From: Thinopyrum elongatum
Lineage: Eukaryota; Streptophyta; Magnoliopsida; Poales; Poaceae
Assembly (NCBI GenBank): GCA_011799875.1
Contig: CM022297.1
Location: 517,998,929 to 518,062,928, forward strand
Reading direction: 5' to 3'
Length of the DNA: 64,000 nt
A program made the position numbers and the translations under genes. How positions within the stretch are numbered: position 1 is the stretch's first letter; each line of letters opens with the position of its first letter. Below are positions 24,151 to 33,592 of this stretch, one piece after another. A model generated the notes under the pieces. It was not told where the DNA came from. It saw only the letters and a program-made list of their open reading frames with translations, and searched no databases.

Positions 24151-24212
24151 CCGAAAGGGTTGCATCGATAAATATGCATTCAATTGCATATTTATCACCG
24201 CAGCTCTTTCGG
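24151..24212. repeat. Short hairpin upstream of the inner transposase
   Basis: CCGAAAGGGTTGCATCGATA pairs with its near-complement ending CGCAGCTCTTTCGG around a TCAA loop, with arms of about 29 bp and a few mismatches. It lies in the putative intron 24066-24559, just before a longer fold-back. The noisy copy has it at about 13418-13479. Confidence 0.85.
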
Positions 24213-24237
24213 ATTGTCCAGCGTTTTCCATGGACAG

Positions 24238-24435
24238 CCCGAGGATGTGTAGATTGGGTATGTTCTACCCCGTTCCGAGACAGGATTTCGGCCGCGCCTC
24301 CCCATTGTTCTCCGGAGCACATTCTCTCGGCTATTTGCCGAGACGTGTATCTGGAGAACAGCGGGGAGGTGCTGCCGAAATTTTGTCTCGGAATGGGGTA
24401 GAATGGAGAACGTACTCAATCTACACATCCTCGGG
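24238..24435. repeat. 97-bp-arm fold-back in the intron before the inner transposase
   Basis: The sequence from CCCGAGGATGTGTAGATTG (24238) returns as its reverse complement ending ACACATCCTCGGG (24435). The centre CTCGGC-TATTT-GCCGAG lies at 24326-24342. The match is imperfect, but long stretches such as CCGAGACA...TTTCGGC pair well. Both strands therefore show the same short translated motif (GGAAEILSRNGVE), which is symmetry and not a gene. I do not recognise any captured gene in it. Confidence 0.85.
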
Positions 24436-24562
24436 TGGGATTAGGACCCATCTTTACCTATTAGAGATGTAGGTGGATTCAACGCGGTAGAAACTAAAAA
24501 TTTGATGCGATTAATTTAAGTGAATCCTTAATTATGTTGTGTGGCTTGCAAAAAAGCAGAGG

Positions 24563-27500
24563 ATGGCAGATAATCAGTGGATGTACAGTGGTTTTATCCG
24601 TCGGAATCGAGTAACATCAGAGTGGATCGCGAAAACCGATGTGTATTTGAAGGAGATATTCCGTCTTCCAATGAGAATTATCCCACCATGCCCCTGTGCG
24701 AGATGTGCCAGACGTCACCGTAGAAATCAGACGGACATGAGTGAGCACCTTCGCACGCACGGATATATGCCAAACTTTGACATGCCGCCGATAAACATAG
24801 CCGAGCAGGACCGTGGTAGAGAGGAGGTGATGCGACAACGCATCGATGGATATGAGGACGACGGGGTCAGGGACATGCTAGATGATGTCATTGTTGCAGA
24901 AACGGCAAATGCGACACCTTCAGAGAATGAACCGGAGGAGCCGGAGGCAACCGCAAAGGCATTCTTGGAGGTCTTGGCCTCGTCGAAGAAACCTCTTTAT
25001 GCGGGTGCGAAAATATCTCAGCTGGATGCCATCTCGCAACTGATTGCAGTCAAGGCTGAGTACGGCTGTAGCCAGAAATGCTTCGAAGCATTCCTGGGAG
25101 TATGGGCTAACAGCCTCCCTGAGGGTCATGAACTGCCGAACAGCATGTACGATACAAAGAAAATCATGAAGGCACTCTCTATGGATTATGAGAAAATAGA
25201 TGTTTGCCTGAAGAATTGCCTTTTGTTTAGGCACGAGTATGCGGATGACAAGTACTGTAGGAAGTGCGGTTCATCTCGGTACATTGAGGTGGTCGGTGAG
25301 GATGGTGAGAAAAAGCAGCTAACCATCCCCGTTAAGGTTCTTCGGTATCTTGATTTTATAAAAAGACTGCAGCGCCTTTTCATCACGAAGGAGTCTGCCA
25401 AAATGATGAAGTGGCACAAGGAAGGTATAAGGTACAATCCAAAAAAAATTGTACATCCATAGGAAGGGGAAGCATGGAAGTCGTTCGATGAAGAATACCC
25501 CGAGGAAGCAGCCGAGGCTGGGAATGTCAGAATAGCCATATCAGGTGATGGGTTGAATCCATATGGTATGTCGTCCAATCCATACAGCTGCTGGCCCGTG
25601 TTTGTAATTCCGCTCAATCTTCCTCCCGGTGCCCTAATGCAACGGAAGACCATGTTCTTGTCGCTCATCATTCCGGGGCCTGAATACCCGGGGAAGCAAT
25701 TGGGTGTGTTTATGCAGCTGCTGGTGGATGCTTTGCACCATTCTTGGTACTTTCCGAGGTTGACATACGACAGGGATCTACAGAGAAATTTCTTGATGAA
25801 AGTTTGGTTGCACTATTGCATGCATGACTTTCCCGGCTATGCTATATTCTGCGGATGGTGTACAAGTGGGAAGATGCCATGCCCAGTGTGCATGCAGGCT
25901 CTGCGAATGATTTGGCTGAGTAAGGGTGGCAAGTATGTAGCCTTTGACCTGCATCGACAGTTCCTCCCTCCAGACCATCCAGACAGGGAAGACAAGAAGA
26001 ACTTCACGAAAGGCCGGGTTGTTCATGAAGTAACCGAGATTCCAACATTTTCGGGGGCAGATGTTCTTGCTCAGCTAAAAGCTCTCAAGCCTAAAGTCAA
26101 AGTCAAAGGAAAAGCCAAAGCCAAAGGCTTCGAGGGATATGGTGAGACGCACAACTGGACTCACATTACCCCCTTCTCGCAGCTTCCCTATTTCGAGGAC
26201 CTCAAACTTCCTTACAACATAGATGTGATGCACACCGAAAAGAATGTGGCAGAGTCCCTTTTCCGCACGATCCTCAACATTCGTGATAAGACGAAGGATG
26301 ACGTTAAAGCTAGAGCCGATCAACAGAGAATTTGTGATAGACCACGTCTGAACATGAAGCCTCCCACAGGCGGTCGAAAAAACTGGTTCAAGCCAGATGC
26401 TGACTTTGTCCTTAAACCGCCAGAAAAAAAGGAAGTACTTATCTGGCTGAAACAAATTTTGAAGTTCACCGATGGTTATGCATCGAATATAAGTAAGGGA
26501 GTCAATCTTTCAACGAGCAAAGTGACCGGCCTGAAGAGTCATGACTACCATGTATGGATTGAGCGGATAATGCCGGTGATGGTTCGAGGCTATGTCCCCG
26601 AGCATGTCTGGCGAGTGCTTGCCGAGCTAAGCCATTTCTTTCGCACGCTCTGTGCTAAAGAAGTAAGTAAAGAGGTGATTGAAAAATTGCATAAGAAGGC
26701 ACCGGAGTTGATAGTCAAGCTAGAGAAGATCTTTCCTCCAGGCTTCTTTACTCCGATGACACATCTCATTCTGCACCTCGCGAACGAGGTGTTGTTGGGG
26801 GGGCCTGTGCAGAATCGCTGGCAGTACGGCCCTGAGAGACAGAACAAGCATCTCCGACGGAAATGTGGAAACAAAGCTAAGATTGAAGCTTCCATAGCTG
26901 AGGCAGTTATCCTAGAGGAGGTGTCAGACCTCAGGACATCATACTATCCAGACCACGTTCCCCATCTGCATAACAAGGTGCCTCGATACAATATAGAAGA
27001 GCCCAAGTATCAACCCAGGCTCCATCTATTCAACGCGCAAGGTGGGAGGGCTGGGGCCTCGAAATCTTATAACATGCCACGACAAGAGTGGGAGGACCTC
27101 ATGTTCTATATCTTGCACAACATCAAGGAAGTTGAGGAAGTGTGGATGAGGTAATACCACTACACCATTCCTTTATGTCTTCCACATCATCATGTTCTAT
27201 GTTCACTTAGTCTCGGTCTAACACCGCTTTTCTTTTTTTAGTGATTTCCTTCAAGAGGAATGGACGGGAATGAATCCTCCTACCGAGGCGGAGGCACTTA
27301 CTCTTCTCCATCATGGAAACCCTGGACGTAAAAATTTTGTTGCTTGGTTCATGGAGAAAGTAATTTTCCACACTCCCCTATTAAATACCTAGTTCAACAT
27401 TTATTAGTTAACCGAACTAATGCACGCAGCAATTTCAATTATACTTGTAGGGAAAAGATCCGAACATATCTATGGATGATGAATTGAGATGGGTTTCCAT

Positions 27501-28263
27501 GGGTTTTGACCCTGCCGTCCTGACATGTAAAAAGTATGATGTGAATGGGTATCGCTTCCATACAGAGGAGCACCAGAACAGCCGGCCCGATCCCAAAACT
27601 ATAAATACCGGAGTGTACACCCCCGGTCAAAATTCAGTAGACTACTACGGAAGGGTACAAAATATATACGAGGTTAAATTCCGCTAGGGGCGCGAGACCC
27701 TAAGTCTGCCTGTGATCAAATGCCGATGGTTCGATCCACGGGAGGGGGGAAAACATACGCCTTCCATTGGTTTGGTAGAAGTTAAACCATCAATCGTCTA
27801 TGCCAGAGCCGATCTCTTCATTGCGGCTACCCAAGCTACACAAGTATATTATCTGCCTTACCCATGCCAGAAAGAGTACCTAAAGGGTTGGGAAGTTGTG
27901 TTCAAGGTGTCGCCACATGGTAAGCTACCGGACCCGAATGAAGACGATTACTACAACATTAACCCCATGACATACGAGGGAGTGTTCTATCAAGAACAAC
28001 CTGATGATGATGATGTGGTTAGAAACGATGACGCTAGACCATTGGGTGATGATGATGTGGATCCAAACGACGACGATGCACGGAATGATGGTGAGACCAT
28101 TGTCAATGAAAATGACATACTTATGCTAGAAAAGTTAAACAAAGACGCTGACGACGAGGAAGAGCCTCCACCTCCGTCAGACAACGAAGAGGATATGATT
28201 GATAGTGATGATGAGACGGACCGAGAAAGAGGTTACAACAGTGATGATTCATATGGGTTCTAG
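24563..28263 (+). pseudogene. CACTA transposase, tnp2 / Transposase_21 type, two internal stops
   Basis: Exons 24563-27150, 27242-27359 and 27451-28263 join in phase to 1173 codons. The start MADNQWMYSG follows an acceptor at 24559. Seen in order: an N-terminal domain with a CPCARC zinc-ligand motif; CRKCGSSRY; the core with GDGLNPYG, YPGKQLGVFMQLLVDAL, DFPGYAIFCGWCTSGKMPCPVC and LPYNIDVMHTEKNVAESL; a DUF4218-like part (HLILHLANEVLLGGPVQNRW); and an acidic tail with Asp/Glu runs. This is the full domain order of a plant En/Spm transposase, the enzyme that cuts and joins CACTA ends. TAG codons at 25460-25462 and 27685-27687 interrupt it. There is no frameshift, so the copy is young but disabled as written. 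Confidence 0.88.
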
Positions 28264-28410
28264 CAGATGTACGTTTCAAGTCTTCTTTTTCTATAGTTTA
28301 GGAATATGCCTTTTTATGCATTTTTATTAATGTGTTTATTATCATGCCTTTTCCTTCATTTCATTAATTTACTAATTGCTTATTCTCTTTTCAATGCAGG
28401 TTCATGGAAC

Positions 28411-30870
28411 ATGGGCAAGGGGAAGGCCGACGGCGTGGGTTTCCTACGCAAGGTCGTCGGCCTGCCTAGTCGGAGTGGTCGAGCACGTAATCCTCCCACC
28501 CGGCTACTTGACGATGACTCCTCACAGGGAGGTCGAGGGAGAGGTGCCCCTAGAGGAGGAGGGGGCGGGGGGAGAGCCCCTAGAGGGCGAGGTGGTGGGG
28601 GGAGAGCCACTACAGGGGGTCGCGGCCAGAAAGAGCGCACCCTCACCGACTTAGGGGTGTTGTCTTCGAGGCCCTCCTCTAGTGAGGTACCCTCCTCTAG
28701 TGAGGTACCCTCTGGCGAGGAGGAGGAGGAGGACGAGGAGGAGGAGGAGGAGGAGGAGGTTCGGGATGGGGCCGAGGAGGAGGTGGAGGAGGAGGCAGGC
28801 AAGGAGGAGGACGAGGAGGAGGAGGAGGAGGTTGGGGAGGGGGAGGCAGGTGAGGAGGAGGGAGGTGGCGGGAATGGGGTTTACAACAAGGGGTGGCTGC
28901 GTGGTAACGCAAAGCTACCAAAGCAGGTTCCTGCTACTGAGGAGCAGAAGTGGCTCATTGAGCCCACGGGGAAAGAGTAAGTGCCACTTTATAATAATTT
29001 TATTATTTTGCTTGTCACATGCTCATTCCGGTTATTATTTATTTTGCTTGTCACATGCTAATAGTTCATTCTTTTGCAGCAACTGGATATATTCTAAAGG
29101 GGTCTGTATTCCCAACGGCCTCATCACCGTCTTGCTGAAGTTATACTGGCCGGGGTTGTACTGTCCGGATCCAGTCAGGCACCCGGACCGTCGGGTTTTG
29201 GCCACGAGCTAGGACCAGTGGGAAGCGGCCCTCCATGCGGACCATGAGACCCATGCCAAGTCCGTGATCACTACTTTCTGGGTGAGTTCTCTTCAGAATT
29301 ACAAGTCCATTCTAGTTTCATGAATGATTTAACTCATGGCTTCTTCCAATCTTGTTTCATGCATGATTGTAGAAATTCTATCGAGTTCTTTCGGAGCACA
29401 GGGCCAGAGCGGACCAGATCGTGCTGCGCCAATGCAAGAAGAAGGCCCGCCAGATGCAGTACGAGGTGCGCTATGTGGCCATCTCGACATACTACCACGA
29501 CTATCTTGGTGTGAAGATGACCAAGGAAGAAGCACGGAGGATGGGCATTACCTTGGAGAGGGACGAGTTCTTGGCGGTAAGTATAAAAGATTTTTCATTA
29601 TGCTTTCATTACCTTGTGGTACATTTCACCTTTTCGTGTTGACATGCCATTATGCTTTCATTATGTAGGTGTGTCCAAATTGGTGTTATGGAAAAGACGA
29701 GTCCTGGGCGGCATTGGTGGATCTTTTGTGTGATGAGGCTGGATCCTGGGCGGCTATGAGAATCAAAAACAAGGCTAACCGAGGGAAGGAGGGAGCACAT
29801 GCTCAGGGAAACCGAAACCACTATCTCCACAAGGCAGTTAATGTATGACTAACCCCATTAAACATTCTTCTTCTTCTATTTACCATCACTTTCTTATGTA
29901 TGACTAACCTCTGTTTGGTGGTGCAGGAGGAGAAACTAAAGCGGCCACTCTCACACATGCAGGCGTGGGAGATCGCCCATATGCGGAAGGACCCCAAGCC
30001 TGGCGAGCCCAAGTACTACGGCAAGAAGACCGTGGGGAGGAAGAAGGCCTACTCCGAAGGGTATCTGAAGTTACATCCTGACACACCTGACCCCATTGCG
30101 GCGGATCTGGACGATAGGGTGGTGGTGGGCATGGGGCCGAAGGAGCACGGTCGGGAGGCGGTTCTCGATGCTGTGATCACTCCTACTATCTCCTACACAC
30201 AGCTCCGTCGGATCGACCCGAGCCTGAGCCAGCGCACGAGCACGCCAGTGACCAGTGCACAGTCACAGTCCCTCTTTCAGGAGCGGCAATCTGTAAGTAT
30301 TTTCCCTCTTATCTTCATTGCTCACTTTATTTTCCGCATTTAGTAGTTTTATGAGTTCCATCATGTCATACCGTAGGCCTCCCTGGAGTACACACGCCAG
30401 GAGACCATGGCGTGGCACGAGAGGCTTTATGCATACCATGAGCAGAGGGATCGCCAGATGCAGCACGCTTTTCAAGAAATGGCGGCCGGCAGGTGTCCTC
30501 AGTTGCAACCAGCACAATGTCCTCCAGCACAACCAAGGCTGCTGACGTTTGAGGAGTTTGTGGCACAGAACGCTGGCCCCTCGCCGGTTAGTTCATCCCC
30601 AATCTATTCACCCAAAGCATATCATGCCTTTCAACACAGTCATATATCCCGTTAATATGTCTTTTCAACATCCAGGGAACCGATGGATCTACCGTTAGCG
30701 GTGGTCTTCACAGCACTCCCGAGTCACGGAGCCCGACCACTCCGATCCACGGAGGCGGAGGCGGAGGTGGAGGCGGTCTTGGCGGTAGCGCTGCCACTAG
30801 CAGTGACGACCTGGGCTTCGGCGGTCTTGGCGGTGATGACCTCCGCGGTGCTCGACGTCCTGGCGCTTAA
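28411..30870 (+). pseudogene. TNPA-like second protein of the inner CACTA, one internal stop
   Basis: Exons 28411-28976, 29080-29281, 29373-29576, 29669-29842, 29927-30292, 30377-30586 and 30676-30870 all keep phase and give 638 residues. It starts with MGKGKADGVG after an AATGCAG acceptor. It has an Arg/Gly-rich segment (residues about 40-75), a long Glu tract (about 100-165), then a conserved domain (WPGLYCPDP, KKARQMQYEVRYVAIS, CPNWCYGKDESWAALVDLLCDE) and a Gln/Gly-rich end. This order suits plant CACTA TNPA/Transposase_24 proteins, which bind the subterminal repeats. One TAG at 29210-29212 interrupts exon 2 (ATS-stop-DQWEAALHAD). The gene follows tnp2 after 147 bp and may share its upstream exons by alternative splicing, as in maize En/Spm. 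Confidence 0.8.
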
Positions 30871-31145
30871 GCCTTTGGGTCACATTGTGGCGGTCTTGGT
30901 GGTGATGATACTTATATGCTTGTGATGTTTCTTATTGTTGTTTGTGAGATTCTTATATGCTTGGTGGTGATGATACTTATATGTTTATGATTTGCGATGC
31001 TTCTTATGATGTGTGATGATGAATTTGTTGTGTGATGCTGCTAGGCCAGCTGTTATGTGATGCATATATTTGTTGTGTGATGCTGTATATATTCAAATGA
31101 ATTGAGCTGAAACAAAACAGAAAAAAGAAAAAAAAAACAGACAGA

Positions 31146-31772
31146 AACTATGCCGACGGCTAGGCCGTCAGCGTAGAGCTGGCGTGAGCTCCCAGTGGCT
31201 GACACGTGGCAGGTCTATGCCGACAGCCTAGCCTTCGGCATAGTTTCATACTAAGCCGACGGCTAGGCCGTCGACATAGACCTGCTCCAGGAGCGCCCAG
31301 TTGCTGCCACGTGGCAGAGCTATGCCGACGGCCTAGCCGCCGGCTTAGTTTGAAACTAGGCCGACGGCTAGGCCGTCGGCATAGCCCTGCCCCAGGGGTG
31401 ACGCCTGCTCGCCACATGGCACGTCTATGCCGACAGCCTAGCCGTCGGCTTAGTTTGGAACTATGCCGACGGCTAGGCCGTCGGCATAGACATGCCACAT
31501 GGCGAGCAGGCGTTGGCCAGCACTTGACGGCGGCCGCCGTTAGGCGATAACGTTGCCGACGGCCAGGGCCATCGGCATAGATGTACGGACACCGTCGGGA
31601 TAGGGCCTATGCCGACGGCCTTTCTATGCCGACGGCCTTCCTGGCTATGCCGACGGATATGTTGCTGACGGCCCTATGCCGACGGGGGCCGTCGGCATAG
31701 GCTTGTCCCGACGGCCAGTCAGGGCTATGCCGACGGCCCTGGCCGTCGGCATAGGGTGCAATTCCGGTAGTG
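31146..31772. repeat. Right subterminal and terminal repeats of the inner CACTA
   Basis: At least six palindromic units of the form TATGCCGACGGCTAGGCCG plus its return, then direct CTATGCCGACGGCC copies, lead to the terminus ATTCCGGTAGTG at 31772. They mirror the left side at 7422-8110. Confidence 0.9.
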
Positions 31773-31775
31773 ATG
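31773..31775. repeat. Right target-site duplication (ATG) of the inner CACTA
   Basis: ATG immediately follows GGTAGTG and equals 7419-7421. Being three bases, it leaves the outer gene's reading frame unchanged. Confidence 0.95.
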
Positions 31776-33013
31776 CGAAGATTCCATAAGTGGTACATGG
31801 ACACCTGCAAGTCTAGGAAGGATATTTTGACGCTGAGAGTTAAAGAGGAGCACGACCTCGTTGGAATTGATCTGTTGTCTGTTCCATTTGAGGAGTTCTT
31901 CCAGTTTTTCAATCAAAAGGACCTCGATAAAATAATCATCACTTGCTACTGTCTGTAAGTACTATACTTCTGTAATTAAGTCTCTATATATAGCTCAGCT
32001 CTTTCATTGCATGTATATATAATTATCCTCAGTATATTATGCAGATTGAAGATCGTCGAATGCAGAAATGCACAAATCTATGATATTGGGTTCATTAACA
32101 CAAATCTCATAGATGAATGGATGGTTACATATAATGCGAAAGAAACCGAGGCCAACTTGCTACAATCGTTGCTTAAAAATCAAAACAAAGATAAAATACT
32201 CTTTCCTTACAACTTCAAGTGAGTGTTACTGTCTTCTGCATATTCGGTTTCCCTTATTACTCGAGGTTATAGTAATGTAATTGATGAGTTATGCATGCGT
32301 GCGCAACTTCCACTTTGTTCTCCTAGAGATTAAGCTTGAGCAGGGACTAGTAACCGTCTTAGACTCAAGACAAAAAGATCCCAAGGAGTATGCGGCCATG
32401 ACTGAAATGCTCCAGAAGTAAGTTCAATCGACCATTATCGCACCATATCGGCAACTTTGGTCATTTCCTGATATCAAGTAATTATTTTCTTTGTCTCGCA
32501 GGGTTTGGAAAGTGTTCACCACAGAAGCTCCGGGACTGCCGGGGGAGCTGCGATTTACACACCCGAAAGTAAGTACTACTAGCTAGTTCCGCGCATCTCC
32601 CATTGATTCTAGCTAGTTTCATCAATACCATTTATAATGCTTGATTATTAGTTTGATTGACCTTTATTTCTCGTAAAGTGGTTGTGGCAGGAAGGCGGGA
32701 ATAATTTTTGTGGATACTACGTTTGCGAGTACATCTACAACGCGACGACCTCTAAGCAGGGCTACTCTGAAAAACAATATGAAGTGCGTAAGCAATAATA
32801 TTCACAATTTTATTTTATTACCATCATTTGTGTTGAGTTCCATTCATATATATGTATTGACCCCCTTCTTCAAATTAGATTTGGCAGATGCGGGATGAAC
32901 TCCTACCACAAGATCGCATAAAAGCAATTCAAGAGGAATTGGCGGGATTCTTTCTTGACCACGTCATCAATCCAGCCGGAGAATACCATGTGGAACTTGA
33001 CATCAAATGTTAG
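31776..33013 (+). pseudogene. Outer CACTA gene, 3' part: Ulp1-type (C48) cysteine protease domain
   Basis: Exons 31776-31954, 32045-32218, 32307-32417, 32502-32568, 32679-32783 and 32879-33013 continue the frame broken at 7421. The product has the SUMO-protease fold residues in order: His in FHFVLLEIK, Asp in TVLDSRQKD, Gln in WLWQEGGN and Cys in NNFCGYYVCEYI. It ends with FFLDHVINPAGEYHVELDI and TAG. Such Ulp1 domains are common in plant CACTA and Mutator-like elements; their substrate there is not established. The acceptor expected at 32305-32306 reads AA instead of AG, so this intron may not splice normally. A possible in-frame alternative acceptor is GATGAG ending at 32288. The domain itself contains no stop, but the upstream part has three. 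Confidence 0.82.
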
Positions 33014-33370
33014 GGATTGTAAGAGATCTTATATTGTATATATGTAGCTAGTAGCGTCGGATAGATATACGAAAACTTGTTGTTCGACCAATCTCTCGGA
33101 GAAGGAGGAGGTCGATCACTTCTCTCTGTATATGTTCATGACGATCTTGTGTACTTAATGGTTTCTTTCATTTGCTTACTAGCTAGCGTGTCGAGTCCTC
33201 TCTATACGTATAGTACGTTACGTCGACCAAGCACGGAGATAAGAGGGACACTTCTCTCTAGCTATTAGCTAGCTAACACAATATATGAAACCCCTAAATT
33301 AACCCTACAAAACCCCCAAACCCCCCCCCCCCTTCAAAAAAAAAAAAAACCCCAGCTCCTGAGCTGCTGA
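33014..33370 (+). other. 3' untranslated and spacer region of the outer CACTA
   Basis: AT-rich sequence after the TAG, with C and A homopolymer runs near 33318-33350. No ORF or structured element is evident. It leads into the right subterminal repeats. Confidence 0.55.
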
Positions 33371-33592
33371 CACGTGGATGATCTTTGGTCCCGGTTGGTG
33401 TTACCACGCGGGATCTAAAGGCCCTCCTCTCTGGGCTCGCCGCAGCGGCCACGTAGAGCCCCATCTGTCCCGGTTCGTATAAGAACCGGGACTAAAGGTG
33501 TTGGGCTTTAGTCCCGACCCTTTAGTCCCGGTTCCCGAACCGGGACAAATGGGCCTTATGAACCAGGACAAATGGGCCTTTTTCTACTAGTG
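33371..33592. repeat. Right subterminal repeats and terminus of the outer CACTA
   Basis: GGTCCCGGTTGGTG, TCCCGGTTCGTATAAG with its inverse, and TTTAGTCCCGGTTC with GAACCGGGACAAATG lead to CTTTTTCTACTAGTG at 33592. The reverse strand gives the CACTAGTAGAAAAAGG terminus. The next three bases, CAT, would be the target duplication, but the partner is outside the window. Confidence 0.88.

Larger units (their letters stand above)
22951..24562 (+). other. Promoter-proximal region and noncoding exons of the inner CACTA
   Basis: A CTATGCCGACG...CGTCGGCATAG palindrome (about 23165-23193) is followed by a very C-rich stretch (23216-23680) that looks like an untranslated first exon ending at a GTGAGC donor at 23681. 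A second candidate exon is 23968-24065, between TTTGCAG and GGTGAGC. The next acceptor, AAAAGCAG at 24559, opens the transposase exon four bases before its ATG. I see no clear TATA box. The second intron contains two fold-backs, listed separately. Confidence 0.5.
7422..31772 (+). mobile_element. Inner CACTA (En/Spm) transposon, apparent length 24.35 kb
   Basis: The left end CACTACCAGAATAACAGC and the right end (reverse strand CACTACCGGAATTGCACC) form the terminal inverted repeats, flanked by ATG on both sides. Subterminal zones at both ends are packed with TATGCCGACGG and its complement. The element carries a tnp2-type transposase and a TNPA-like gene, both on +. It lies inside an exon of the outer CACTA. 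About 10.6 kb of the apparent length (10359-20990) is a noisy repeat of 21002-31766 and is probably not real, so I estimate a true length near 13.7 kb. Confidence 0.93.
2094..33592 (+). mobile_element. Outer CACTA (En/Spm) DNA transposon, interrupted by a second CACTA
   Basis: The right terminus is clear: the reverse strand from 33592 begins CACTAGTAGAAAAAGG, a typical grass CACTA end, followed outside by CAT as the likely 3-bp target site. Both subterminal zones carry the same inverted motif GGTCCCGGTT (2160-2410 and 33381-33560). Between them lie a TATA box, a GC-rich first exon, a long intron-like stretch with a fold-back, and a gene coding for a CACTA ORF fused to a Ulp1-type protease. 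The left CACTA terminus was not found; the start given is the first base from which subterminal sequence is recognisable, and the 337-bp array may also belong. Excluding the nested element, about 7.1 kb of it is visible. Confidence 0.85.

Noticed and set aside
25460..29212. Stop-codon readthrough of TAG in the transposase genes
   Set aside because: No recoding signal is visible, and TAG stops also break the LINE and the host-like gene. Simple nonsense mutation is enough.
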